NCBI GenBank assembly: GCA_032718475.1
Contig: JAUCBJ010000943.1
Span: 1 to 64,000 of the forward strand
Source: Nemertoderma westbladi
Lineage: Eukaryota; Xenacoelomorpha; Nemertodermatida; Nemertodermatidae
DNA: 64,000 bases
Direction: 5' to 3'
Under the pieces are notes generated by a model. It was not told the origin of the DNA. It worked only from the letters and a program-made list of their open reading frames with translations, and searched no databases. Positions 23,087 to 32,616 of the stretch are shown piece by piece (positions within the stretch are counted from its first letter, which is position 1; every line of letters starts with the position of its first letter). A program made the translations under genes and the position numbers.

Positions 23087-25240
23087 ATGTCTGATACTAA
23101 ACAGAACCTGTCAGACAGTTTATTAGATGTAACTATCTGCGACTCAGATAGAGGTGTAGAACCGTCTAGTCCTAAGTTCAGTTCACCTCCCACTGTGAGG
23201 AAGGTCATCCCTCCAGTAGTAATAACAGAACCTAGGCTGGTCCAACATCGTAGGTCTATCATAGGCACTCGAGCTCAGGTCAAGCGGGACCAAGAAGCAG
23301 CGGAACAGCAACAACCCGCGAGCCAAGAACTTATTTCTCAGCAGCCCGACAGCTCCAGTAGTGAAGATACTGTAGAACTGACACCCGAGCGCGGAGCAAA
23401 GATGACGGATGCGGTTTATTCGGATCCCCTTCTCATCCTTCCTGCAGCCGTACTCACTAGGTTATTGATCGCGGTGGAAGAACACCAGATCGATTGGGCG
23501 AGGAGTAAGCGATCAACTAAAGATAGTTATGAGGGATACACAAGGGAAGAACTGAAGTCTATGGTCGAGTCGCAATGGAACTTCCCCGGACCCGGACTCC
23601 CGTTTGATTTATCAGAAGCTGCCTGGGAAGACATACACCGGATGGGAGTAGCCAAGGAAACCATCGATCCAGATGTATGGAAGAGGTCCGCAGCCAGATA
23701 TGCACAAGGATTCTTCAGCTCTATGGAGCGAGTAGAAAAACAACTGTTTCAACAACCTCAAGGACCTCAAGAGCAGGGACAACTGCTTTATCAAGTTAGA
23801 GAAAGAATTCTGCGAATTAGGCTAATCTTATCGGCCTTTGAGGAGGCTTCTAAAAGAAGACAAGACACGTCGTTGCAAGTTGCCGTAAAGACTTGGTTTC
23901 AACGGGTGAGTCGCCAGGTTCAAGGAACAGCTCAGTGGAAAGCTCAGCTGGAGGAGCGCTCAACCCATGGAGAATCAACAGACGCTACTTTTTCCCAAGT
24001 GGAAAGTGAAGCGACAGCAGAGAAACCGCATAAGAGGGATGCCATTGACATCTATCTGTCAGACTATCAGCGTTTCGTAGGTGATGAAGAGTTGAGGAGA
24101 AGGTTGGACGGACTTAGCCCTAATAGTGAAGGAGCCCAGCGTGTGTTGGATGCAATCGTTGTGGATAGGTTAGCTGTGAACCAAGCTAAATTCAATGAAA
24201 GCATCCGCATCGCTAAGGTTCAAGAAGAACAAGTAAGGAAAAAACGTATAGAAGATAGAAAGAAAGCGGCCGAGGCAGCGGCAGAGGCAAAAGCGGCAGC
24301 GGCAGAGGCAAAAGCGGCAGCTGCAGCAGTAGAAGCCGAAAGAAAGGCGGTAGAAGCCGAAAGAAAGGCGGCCGAAGCGGAAAGAAAGGTGGCAGCTGCA
24401 GCAGTAGAAGCCGAAAGAAAGGCGGCCGAAGCGGAAAGAAAAATAGCAGTAGCAGAAGCAGAACGAAAGGCATCTGAAGAGACAACCCAACTAGAGTTGG
24501 AAAATCTTCAAGAGAAACAAGACAACTTTAATAAACAGTTAACAGCTAGTAATATGCAGATGATGAATCGATCTACTCCCAAAAGACAGGGTTATACATC
24601 ATCTGAGGAAGGAGATACCACCGACACTGAAGGCGGAGGAAATCGATCTCGCCTAAGCAGACGTAAAAGAACATCCCACCGTCAAAAATTGCCTGATTTG
24701 CCTCCAGCTGTTAGAAGGCAACTAAATAACACCAACTTAGGTAGTACAGAACCCACAGACCAAATAATTACAATAGAAAGACTCCCTACTATAGTAGATG
24801 AGCCTGAAATAATTAGGCCTGTTCCCGAAGCCACCCTTTCGGTGGTAGAGACACCTGTACTCCCTGAACCTACCTCTCAATTCCCTTTGCACAGCACTAA
24901 GCTACCTGTGCCCAGCAGAACGGCCCATGAGACAGTTCATGCCCTGGACTCCGAGCGAAATATTCATGATTTGTCGCCCGTTGTCCCTCGTCCGCCCGCT
25001 ACAACGTTGGCGAATCCCGCTTCGGCGGTTGAATGGGTGGATGAGAGACGACGGGGGATGGATCTCCTGCTCGGACAGATGCAGGAGACCGTTCAGCAAT
25101 TCAAGGGCACAGTAAGGGAAAGTAGGCTAGAGTTGCAAGAGGTGCAGCAAAGTATCGCGCTAGAACGCGATAAATTAGTAAATGCACAAAAGGGTATACC
25201 ACCACCCCCTGTAACCATGTGTCAACCTGTTAGGTCTTAA
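23087..25240 (+). CDS. retrotransposon ORF1, coiled-coil N-terminal protein
   Basis: 717 residues from the first ATG (23087). The open frame extends four codons further up, but only to GTG. The N-terminal third is polar. At about residues 375-470 lies a run of alanine, glutamate, lysine and arginine (EAERKAAEAERK-type repeats), which predicts a long single alpha helix or coiled coil. The C-terminal part is proline-rich and ends with another short helix (QQSIALERDKLVNAQK). No known domain is recognised. It lies in the same frame as the Gag ORF and is separated from it only by TAA at 25238-25240, so the two may once have been, or may still be, one polyprotein. Confidence 0.75.
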   Translation: MSDTKQNLSDSLLDVTICDSDRGVEPSSPKFSSPPTVRKVIPPVVITEPRLVQHRRSIIGTRAQVKRDQEAAEQQQPASQELISQQPDSSSSEDTVELTPERGAKMTDAVYSDPLLILPAAVLTRLLIAVEEHQIDWARSKRSTKDSYEGYTREELKSMVESQWNFPGPGLPFDLSEAAWEDIHRMGVAKETIDPDVWKRSAARYAQGFFSSMERVEKQLFQQPQGPQEQGQLLYQVRERILRIRLILSAFEEASKRRQDTSLQVAVKTWFQRVSRQVQGTAQWKAQLEERSTHGESTDATFSQVESEATAEKPHKRDAIDIYLSDYQRFVGDEELRRRLDGLSPNSEGAQRVLDAIVVDRLAVNQAKFNESIRIAKVQEEQVRKKRIEDRKKAAEAAAEAKAAAAEAKAAAAAVEAERKAVEAERKAAEAERKVAAAAVEAERKAAEAERKIAVAEAERKASEETTQLELENLQEKQDNFNKQLTASNMQMMNRSTPKRQGYTSSEEGDTTDTEGGGNRSRLSRRKRTSHRQKLPDLPPAVRRQLNNTNLGSTEPTDQIITIERLPTIVDEPEIIRPVPEATLSVVETPVLPEPTSQFPLHSTKLPVPSRTAHETVHALDSERNIHDLSPVVPRPPATTLANPASAVEWVDERRRGMDLLLGQMQETVQQFKGTVRESRLELQEVQQSIALERDKLVNAQKGIPPPPVTMCQPVRS

Positions 25241-28063
25241 GTATCTCATGCGCAAGGTGTGGAGCCTACACGCATCTATACTGCTAGCGAAGTAGAAACT
25301 CCTATAGTGAACCCTATTAAGGGTAATTATAGACCTGTTGATAATGATATTCCCTATAGACCGGATCATAATCCGAGAAATTTATATACCGATAACTCGA
25401 TATTAAATAACACGATGGCCCAAGAAAGTTTTACGCGTCAAATGGCTAGAACCGAAGCCCGGCAAGCGGTAAAGGTGGGAGAGATCGTCAAGTTCAATGG
25501 AGATGAGATGAAATGGTTACCTTTTAATGAATATTACAAAGATAACATACAGAACTCTGTGCTATCTAATGGAGAGAAACTTAGATTCCTCATCGAGTGC
25601 TTGGAAGGATGTCCCAAGTTAATGGCGTTAAAGTTTATTGGACATCCAGACGGATTAAGACAAGTTTGGGATACACTAAACATCAGGTATGGTAATAGGA
25701 ATAACATAGCTGGGTATTTGTATGCAAAGTTGGTAGCGCCCCGAAAGTTTATTAGCAGCGGAATTATAGAGTTTTCCGATGAGATTCAGGAGATCTGCAG
25801 ACAATTAGATTGGCTAGGTAAGTCTCATGAGTATCAGAATGCTATGGTTATTAGAGCAGTGGCTTCTACTTTACCGAAGGGTGGAGTAGGTACACGCTGG
25901 GATAAGAAAGTGTTATATATGATGGAACAACAACGACGAGACCCTACCATGGCTGATCTCATGTCATTCCTAGATGGAGAAGTGAAATTACAGCTCCTAA
26001 GGCAGTCCAGAGAGAAGACACTGGAAAACAAGGTAAGTGAGAAACCCGTTTCTAGGAGAAGGGTAATACCAGTGTGTTATACAGACGACAGCAAAAGCCA
26101 GACTTCTCAAGGAGAGGATAGCGGGAAAGACACTGAAAGATCTTACTATGACAACAAAACGCCTAAAGACCAGGTAAGTAAATTCAAGTCTCGAACCAAT
26201 GACAGGAGAGAACAGGTAAGAAAAACTCCTCCTACGTCTCCCAAGAGAATTCAGGTGAGAAAGCCCGAGGAAAGAACGAACGTGCACCACACAGCACATG
26301 CTAAAGTAAGTAACATCAAGCCCAAATGTGTGCTGTGCGATGGGCCCCACCGTTTAAGTGCGTGTGATGAATTCCTGAGGAAATCTCTAAAGGACAGACG
26401 TGAAGTCATGTGGGATAAGCGGTTGTGTTATAATTGCCTCAGACGAGGACACCAACGGCGAACCTGTTACTCCGACGCAAGGTGTGCAAAGTGCGGTGCG
26501 AAACATCATATCTTGTTGCACACTGAATTCGAGCGAAATAGTCCGAGTCAGGTGAGTGATTCCGAACTACATGTCCAATTCAGTGATGTGAACGACACTG
26601 ATCAATCTGAGATGGAAGGATTCTATACGGACGAGTTCTCCGACGAAAACGAATCCTGTTACATGATAAATACCGCAGTGTATCGAGCACTCACTCATGA
26701 AAAAGATACAGACAGCGACCTCACCCTAACTACTTCAGATCAACAACAATCTTGGAAAGCGCCAACTTCAAATGTAGGAATCCGAGAATTTGCTGTAGTC
26801 CAGTTACGGGTCCACGGACCTCAGAAGAGCTATATAGTGAACGCCCTCCTGGACTCCGGCAGCACAGGAACATTCATCGATAAAGAACTAGCCGAAGACA
26901 TCTTTGCTGGACAACCCAAGTTCCGAACCAAGCTAAACATGTCAGGGATCATGCAGGTTTGGAAATCTGCTGTGGCTGCCGACTATTATATAGGTGAGTT
27001 GTCCACTCCACAGGATAAACTAGGAGAATACAGTATAAGGTCAGTCAAAATGGTGGCAATAAAGAACTTCGCTACCACCCAAGTGGAACCTTATAATTGG
27101 GACGAAGATGATCATGCCCAACAACTTAACATTCCTAGATTCGACACCGATTATCCTGGAGTACAAATATTAATCGGTCAAAACGCGCATGAGGCGCTGG
27201 AGACATTGGAGAAACGACCTGCTCAACCGCAACCACTTCAGACCTATGCGGTAAGAACTAGAGTAGGTTGGTACCTTACTGGACCTTCCCGAAGAACGCT
27301 CAGAGAAAGACTGCTTCAAGATCGCGTCTGCCAAGTGAGTGAATGGGAAGATGATACTAGTGAGGGAGACGACCCAACTGAGGGAACACCATACTCCTCA
27401 GATAATGACGATATTAGCTCCAATGTAGATCAATGGAGATATTGCCCCAAGAAGTTTAATCCAACTGACATCGCTTCCAGAGGAGCAACTCCTCAAGAAC
27501 TGACAGATACTACAGACCGGTTAGGTGAACCCGACTTCCTGAGTAAGGAGGATGAATGGCCTCCCCATCTTACTCCGACTGAGATTAGACCAGCCAAGGG
27601 AGCGGAGAAAGTCAAACCTAAAACCCGGACGGGTGGATCGGAGTTATTTGAACCCGGGATAGATCTGTCGGTATTACATATTGCCAGGGACGACGCCGTG
27701 GATCTGGACCTCCCCACTGCGAGTGGATCCTTCATGAAGATCAGAGAGAGCGATTGGAGCTCTGGAACATCAGACGTCTCGCAGGGACTCTCACCTCTCC
27801 TGCAGGGAGCGACGGACCACTATAGCTCCTGGAATCGGCTTTGTAAGGCCGTCGTGTACCTAGAGCGATGTTTCTATCGTCACTATTCCAGGACGAAGAG
27901 GAAACCTGGAATTGTATTCGGGATGCAGCGACTCAATCACCCAGTCAGTCGTTTGTGTTTACCGGAAGGGAATGGAGGACTCTCCGGAAACTGTGGAAGG
28001 CAAGATTCTCTTCCCACGACCACCTCCCTAATCCTTCAAACATCTAGGGACTCCATAACGTAA
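25241..28063 (+). CDS. BEL/Pao Gag-protease polyprotein lacking reverse transcriptase and RNase H
   Basis: Open after the ORF1 stop; the first ATG is at 25415. Order: a DUF1759-like Gag core (VKFNGDEMKWLPFNEYY, LVAPRKFISSG), zinc-binding motifs (CVLCDGPHRLSACDEF; LCYNCLRRGHQRRTC; CAKCGAKHHILLH), and an aspartic protease of DUF1758 type with catalytic ALLDSGSTGTFIDKEL at about 26845. It then has ILIGQNAHEAL and VRTRVGWYLTGPSRRT. Intact elements continue here into reverse transcriptase. This one passes through an acidic linker straight into QWRYCPKKFNPTDIASRG (about 27430), which normally follows RNase H. The roughly 600-700 residues between are missing without breaking the frame. The frame ends in frameshifted sequence before any integrase. 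Confidence 0.87.
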   Translation, partial: VSHAQGVEPTRIYTASEVETPIVNPIKGNYRPVDNDIPYRPDHNPRNLYTDNSILNNTMAQESFTRQMARTEARQAVKVGEIVKFNGDEMKWLPFNEYYKDNIQNSVLSNGEKLRFLIECLEGCPKLMALKFIGHPDGLRQVWDTLNIRYGNRNNIAGYLYAKLVAPRKFISSGIIEFSDEIQEICRQLDWLGKSHEYQNAMVIRAVASTLPKGGVGTRWDKKVLYMMEQQRRDPTMADLMSFLDGEVKLQLLRQSREKTLENKVSEKPVSRRRVIPVCYTDDSKSQTSQGEDSGKDTERSYYDNKTPKDQVSKFKSRTNDRREQVRKTPPTSPKRIQVRKPEERTNVHHTAHAKVSNIKPKCVLCDGPHRLSACDEFLRKSLKDRREVMWDKRLCYNCLRRGHQRRTCYSDARCAKCGAKHHILLHTEFERNSPSQVSDSELHVQFSDVNDTDQSEMEGFYTDEFSDENESCYMINTAVYRALTHEKDTDSDLTLTTSDQQQSWKAPTSNVGIREFAVVQLRVHGPQKSYIVNALLDSGSTGTFIDKELAEDIFAGQPKFRTKLNMSGIMQVWKSAVAADYYIGELSTPQDKLGEYSIRSVKMVAIKNFATTQVEPYNWDEDDHAQQLNIPRFDTDYPGVQILIGQNAHEALETLEKRPAQPQPLQTYAVRTRVGWYLTGPSRRTLRERLLQDRVCQVSEWEDDTSEGDDPTEGTPYSSDNDDISSNVDQWRYCPKKFNPTDIASRGATPQELTDTTDRLGEPDFLSKEDEWPPHLTPTEIRPAKGAEKVKPKTRTGGSELFEPGIDLSVLHIARDDAVDLDLPTASGSFMKIRESDWSSGTSDVSQGLSPLLQGATDHYSSWNRLCKAVVYLERCFYRHYSRTKRKPGIVFGMQRLNHPVSRLCLPEGNGGLSGNCGRQDSLPTTTSLILQTSRDSIT

Positions 28064-29700
28064 CAACATATGGAGTGGGTGTGTGACTCTATTATTTTGT
28101 ATTTGTTTTATTTTTATATTTATGTATGTATTATTATGTAATTTTATTTTAATCGTTTTATTTAATTTTATTTAGTAGTATGGTATTTTAGAGATTATTT
28201 AGTAGATTAGTGCAATATATATTCGCGTTTATTATTTAATTACGTATATTATATATTTAGTGCGACGGCGAGAAATAATTCTTTTTCTCTTTCCTTACTG
28301 CCCGTATCATATTATAAATACGTGACTACAGTAAGATGAAATATCCGTACTTATTAAAGTACAATAAAGCCACTACTATATTCAAGTATTATTGGTAGGC
28401 AGAGTATTAGGAATGCAAAGTTCAGATCCTCGTGTCTCGGCTAAACCAAGCTCTGGGTAGACCTTGGAAACGACTTGCCTCTTCACACTGACATTGTTTC
28501 GTGCGATATTGCTCTCATACCGTATATTAAATAATACATATAGTAGCGTGATGTCCCTTTAACAGTAGCGTATAACGCAAAATAAATCTGTTAAACCCTT
28601 TGACCATCTGTAATTCTAGTCGATTAAGATATCGTGGCACCCACCGATATACTTGAAAGACAAATTTCTAGAATCAGTGGTTAACGTCCCCAGACAAGTT
28701 CTGGAATAAACTGGTGCCCATCCTAAATATTAATTATTAATATTTACAAAAATCTGTCAAATATCAGGTCCTTTAAAATTCTAGTCAATTAAGATATCGT
28801 AGCACTTACCGATATTCTTAAAAAGACAAAATTCCTAGAATTAAGGATCCTATGTCCCCAGACCTGCTCTGGAATCAAATTGTGTCAATTTTAACATCAA
28901 ATAATAAAATTTACGGGAATAAATTTAAATTCATATATTTCAATGAATTTAATAAATTGTCATTTTGTACAATTTATAACATTCCCAAAATTCCATTAAT
29001 TAATAGATCATGGGAGCGGAGATTCACTATATTAAGTGTATTTGTGTGCGAGAATCTCCAATGCATAGTCAATAGCCGATAAAATTCATAGAATCATGTA
29101 TAAAGGGGATATTGACCATTAAAGAATTACTATTAAATAGCATCCCAGATCTGTATGCATGAGAATTACCCTAATTCTACCGCTAGCTTTCCATAATGTC
29201 ACCATGGCAACAACCACGCTAGAATTGGAGGTGAGTTAAAAGAACAATAGAAGGCATGCCCCATTGAATAGCATAGGGAATAAATAACACACCGCTAGTA
29301 TCCAAGGATACATAATAACAACGTGACATTCTGGAAGGCACTTGACTAACAGACAAATGACCCAAATGTGTGATAGAATGTGTACCATTTGTGACTGTTA
29401 CGTGGAATTTGTGCATTTGTAGGTGAATGTTACTACTAAGGTGTGTTTACAGTAGCGAGTCGCAATTGTGAAAGTAACCCTAACTCTCCAGTAAGAACCC
29501 GAAGTATATCTAAGCCTTTGGGACGGACGGTGGAGTGGCTCGTGCTGGTTGTTGTAGTCGTTGTGCAGCTACGACGTTGGCGATAGGCACATCGGCGAAA
29601 GTACACCAGCGCTGAGGATCTCGCACTGTCCGGGGGCAGAGAGGGGTAGGCAGCGACGCCCGCTCGCCTAAATATAAACTCATTATAATATGGATAAACT
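28064..29700 (+). other. AT-rich spacer with a duplicated structured motif inside the LTR element
   Basis: No protein is recognised and the integrase is gone. A motif of about 110 bp occurs at 28612 and again at 28777 (period 165 bp). Both copies keep nested inverted words (TTCTAG...CTAGAA; ATATCG...CGATAT) and CCCCAGAC..G.TCTGGAAT. The last 200 bases are GC-rich. TTATATAGCAG at 29700-29710 resembles a 3' splice site just before the next ORF. Confidence 0.55.
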
Positions 29701-29850
29701 TATATAGCAGATAGGATTGAGTTGATAGAAGATGATCTTGGTATCAGGGAGCGATATACTCTACCTTTACAAGCGTTTGTTGATAGCTTGATACGCGGCG
29801 ACGCTGGTCCAACTGCTGCGGAGGACGATGGTCGTTATATCAAACCGCCA

Positions 29851-30384
29851 ATGTCCCAAGAGCAGCTCACGCGTGAGTTGGACTATAGAAAATTCACCGC
29901 TCGCTATACGCATCGTAATGGTACGTATGTAGACTTCTTAACTACTGGTCATCCTATCGACCTACACGATACGGACGATATAGACACCGAAAGGGAAATG
30001 GTTTTATTTAAATATCATACCCAGCGGAAGCGGAACGATAAACTGAGACTCGAACACGAAAATTCTATTCGAAACCGACTCGAAAGTGCAGATGTCGAAG
30101 AGCCGGATAAACGCAGCGACTCCACCAAATACCTGGAATGCTTGAGAGAAACCTATCTCGATATTACCAGTCAACAGAATCTAGAAACTCGATATCCTCA
30201 AGGTATACATCATGACCGCATGGTAGAACTCAAACGGCTCTATTCCACTATGATGTATCTTACCGCCGATCGATCGCTACCTGTTGTACCGGATAGCTTC
30301 GAACGGATGGAGGAATATTGTAAGCTGGAGAGAGATCACTCGCGTTTCCCCTACAAGACGTGCGTTTTGGTATTATTGCGATGA
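29851..30384 (+). CDS. unrecognised retrotransposon accessory ORF, first part
   Basis: The first ATG is at 29851, but the frame is open from 29698 and coding-like sequence (IRERYTLPLQAFVDSLIRGD) precedes the ATG. A spliced start using the acceptor near 29710 is therefore possible. The protein is charged and hydrophilic with predicted helices (HTQRKRNDKLRLEHENSIRN). I recognise no domain. It overlaps the next ORF (30284-30841), which is in another frame. The two probably form one gene split by a frameshift near 30360. Confidence 0.5.
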   Translation: MSQEQLTRELDYRKFTARYTHRNGTYVDFLTTGHPIDLHDTDDIDTEREMVLFKYHTQRKRNDKLRLEHENSIRNRLESADVEEPDKRSDSTKYLECLRETYLDITSQQNLETRYPQGIHHDRMVELKRLYSTMMYLTADRSLPVVPDSFERMEEYCKLERDHSRFPYKTCVLVLLR

Positions 30385-30841
30385 ATGCCCAAGACCCAAC
30401 CAACAAACGGAAAGACATAAACATCCGCGGAAACGTTGCTTTAAACACGGTTTTACTCGCTATACTTACGGGAGTTTCGAGCGAAACTTGTTCGATGTAT
30501 CACCTACGCTCGTTCGACTCAGACGATCCTTAAATAAACCAATGATCAGAGTTTCGGAATACTCGATCAGAACTCCTCATTCCCTAGTGAGACTTCAGAC
30601 TCTTGATCCTATTAGTATGACGGATCCTCCCGAGCTGTACTCACTGCTCAAAGATCTAGTGTTACCTGAACAATTAGTCGGTGGCACCCCAGTTGTGGGC
30701 TTCCTAGAGATTAGCCCATTCTACCTAACCGGATTGGGACGCGGACATTTAATATCGCCGTTTAACCCTTACCATCGTCCCAGCTTAACACGATATAACC
30801 TGTCACCAAAGTGGCGGAGAACGTTGTACCAAACGAGTTAA
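30284..30841 (+). CDS. unrecognised retrotransposon accessory ORF, second part with Cys/His motif
   Basis: The coding-like part starts near 30365 with FWYYCDECPRPN followed by RHKHPRKRCFKHGFTRY, a C-x2-C...C-x2-H arrangement that could bind zinc. Downstream are SFERNLFDVSPTLVRLRRSL and PPELYSLLKDLVLPEQLVGG. No known family is recognised. The position between pol remnants and the 3' LTR is where envelope or accessory genes of LTR elements sit, but no signal peptide or membrane span is visible, so an envelope role is unlikely. Confidence 0.5.
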   Translation: MYRIASNGWRNIVSWREITRVSPTRRAFWYYCDECPRPNQQTERHKHPRKRCFKHGFTRYTYGSFERNLFDVSPTLVRLRRSLNKPMIRVSEYSIRTPHSLVRLQTLDPISMTDPPELYSLLKDLVLPEQLVGGTPVVGFLEISPFYLTGLGRGHLISPFNPYHRPSLTRYNLSPKWRRTLYQTS

Positions 30842-31312
30842 ACGCTATTCTACAAAGATCAGAAAGGAAACCTGCGTTTGTTCAGATAAACGTAAGTTGT
30901 AACAGCAAGTCCAAGCGATAAACGAATTGTCTTTATCTCAGTTCGATTGTGAAATCCAGAATCTCTAAGAAGATATCGAACTTAGACAACCCCATTCTCT
31001 GCGAGAGTTTTTGGATGAACGTATCCAGCTACGAGCGGAGGAAAATCAGCTCGAGGAGAAGCATATCGAAACGGCGGATACCCCGACCATAATCCTACAC
31101 CTTCTGATGCAATCATATTGCACCCTTCACCCAGGATTTATAGCCCTCCTAGTAAAGTGGCTCGCCCCAAAGAGAAAAGGACTCTTGCTAGCCTCAAAAG
31201 GCTGCGTAAACGCCGTCCGCGTAAGAAAGACTAACTGTTTAGAGTATTTTTATATTTTAGAAACTGTGATTTGTTATATTTTATAGACTTAAATCCCATT
31301 TTCTGGGAGCGG
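30842..31312 (+). pseudogene. remnant 3' coding tail of the accessory gene
   Basis: Broken frames follow the stop at 30841: a coiled-coil-like stretch (ERIQLRAEENQLEEKHIE from about 31017), then in another frame a very basic tail (KRLRKRRPRKKD, stop near 31233). This suggests that the accessory protein originally ended in a basic, possibly nuclear-targeting, segment. About 80 bp of AT-rich DNA then lead to the 3' LTR. Confidence 0.4.
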
Positions 31313-32471
31313 TGTAAAAGCTTTTGCGTCATTAACCGGTTATTTTCCCTTAAAGTACTCTGTAGTTGGTTTACCAGGCATAAAAAGGCCGTGTCCTTGA
31401 TGTACTGGTGTTTTAGAGGACATAAAAGTCATTTCTTCTGTATTTGCACTGTATTCGTACTTTAGAGGACATAATCCGCAATCTCGTGACGCGATAAGCT
31501 AGATACTCTTGAAAACAGTGTCGCTACCATGACGATGGCTAACAGCTGATATTGCCACGTCGACATTTCTTTGTTTCTTTGTTCTCTAGTTGTTCGGTTG
31601 ACCAATCAGAGCGTTTTTTGTCTCTGTGTTGGAGGTGTATACAGAACTCAGTAGTTCAGTGTTATGTTTTTGCCCAGAGCCTAAGAACATCGGCTTTTGG
31701 CACCTCCATGTTTTCAGTCTTTAGTCTTACATTAGTAGGCTTAATTATAGAACGTATATCTGTTATCGAGCTATTCACTTATTCACTCAATATCCATAAA
31801 TTACTAACATTACTGCTTTTGCTGTTGGTTATTCGTTATATTTGTTGATGAAATATTATATCGGAATACTGATCAATAGTCAGACACCCCACCTTCTTGA
31901 TATACTAAAGGTTAGAGAGACCGGTTACAGATAAACGATTGCGACCTATGTTAAGTGGTTTGAAGTGAATCTAATGCTATTTCATATGCCCAACATAAAT
32001 TGTCTGTTGCTCTCTTTATACGTGACTAAATTTAGTGAAGGTCGGCAGATTAGTGTGCAGTATTGTGCAGCATTGTGTATGAGTGTAACTGATAACAAAG
32101 CATCTCCTAAAGAATGCGCCATATACGTGAATCTATAGCCTTTTCGTTGTGTCTAGTTTAAGTCATAACTCTGTTTACATATTTAGAGCGCCACGTCCTA
32201 AAGGAACTGTTGATATTTCCCGAAAGTGAATAATATTTGTCAGAGATTATATATTACGATCAGTCGAATAATACAGTAGGCTTACACCATCAATCATTAA
32301 GCTCCGAACTCAGTCTCCCGGGTATATCCAACGGGTGAATGATTGCGCATAGACTGGCTTCGGCTAATGTAGTGTATTAAATACTCGTCATAGGCTAAAG
32401 ACTATCTATCATCCAAAAGACATTCTAATTTTGGCAGGTTAAACTGTCAAAGGTCTTCAAAAGCGCAAACA
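31313..32471 (+). repeat. 3' LTR
   Basis: Same 1159-bp length as the 5' LTR. It is preceded by CTGGGAGCGG, a weak purine-rich tract that could prime plus-strand synthesis, and followed by the GACGA target copy. Confidence 0.93.
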
Positions 32472-32616
32472 GACGAATTAGCTTCGCTCTCCTCAGGTCA
32501 TCCCTAATGTGTCTGCGGGGGTTCCGGTCTGCCGCCAAGAGACCGGTACGGGCAGCAGATGTCGCTGACACCTCCATCGTGTTAGCGAACGCCGACTCAG
32601 AGCCAGGCGCAGGCAT
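32472..32616 (-). pseudogene. 5' part of a small open frame split by the LTR element
   Basis: Minus-strand frame from ATG at 32616 (MPAPGSESAFANTMEVSATS...RRAKLIR). It meets the LTR at 32471. Across the element, counting GACGA once, the frame continues without a stop into the segment at 19740-19572. No homologue is recognised; it may be a non-coding GC-rich stretch. Confidence 0.35.

Larger units (their letters stand above)
19741..32471 (+). mobile_element. BEL/Pao-type LTR retrotransposon, 12.7 kb, non-autonomous
   Basis: Two 1159-bp direct LTRs (TGTAAAAG...GCAAACA) bound the element. The 5-bp target GACGA is duplicated at 19736-19740 and 32472-32476. I count about four differences between LTRs, so insertion is recent. 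Inside are a 2.2-kb leader, a coiled-coil ORF, a Gag-protease ORF of BEL/Pao type (DUF1759-like Gag, CCHC-like knuckles, DUF1758-like protease) and unrecognised 3' ORFs. Reverse transcriptase, RNase H and integrase are absent, so movement would need helper proteins. BEL elements are normally 6-9 kb. Confidence 0.88.

Noticed and set aside
24170-24490. Minus-strand Leu/Phe/Cys-rich ORFs
   Set aside because: Antisense shadow of the Ala/Glu/Lys-rich coiled coil in the retrotransposon ORF1.
29851-30841. Retroviral-type envelope gene in the LTR element
   Set aside because: No signal peptide, membrane span or cleavage site is visible in either ORF; they are hydrophilic with a Cys/His cluster.
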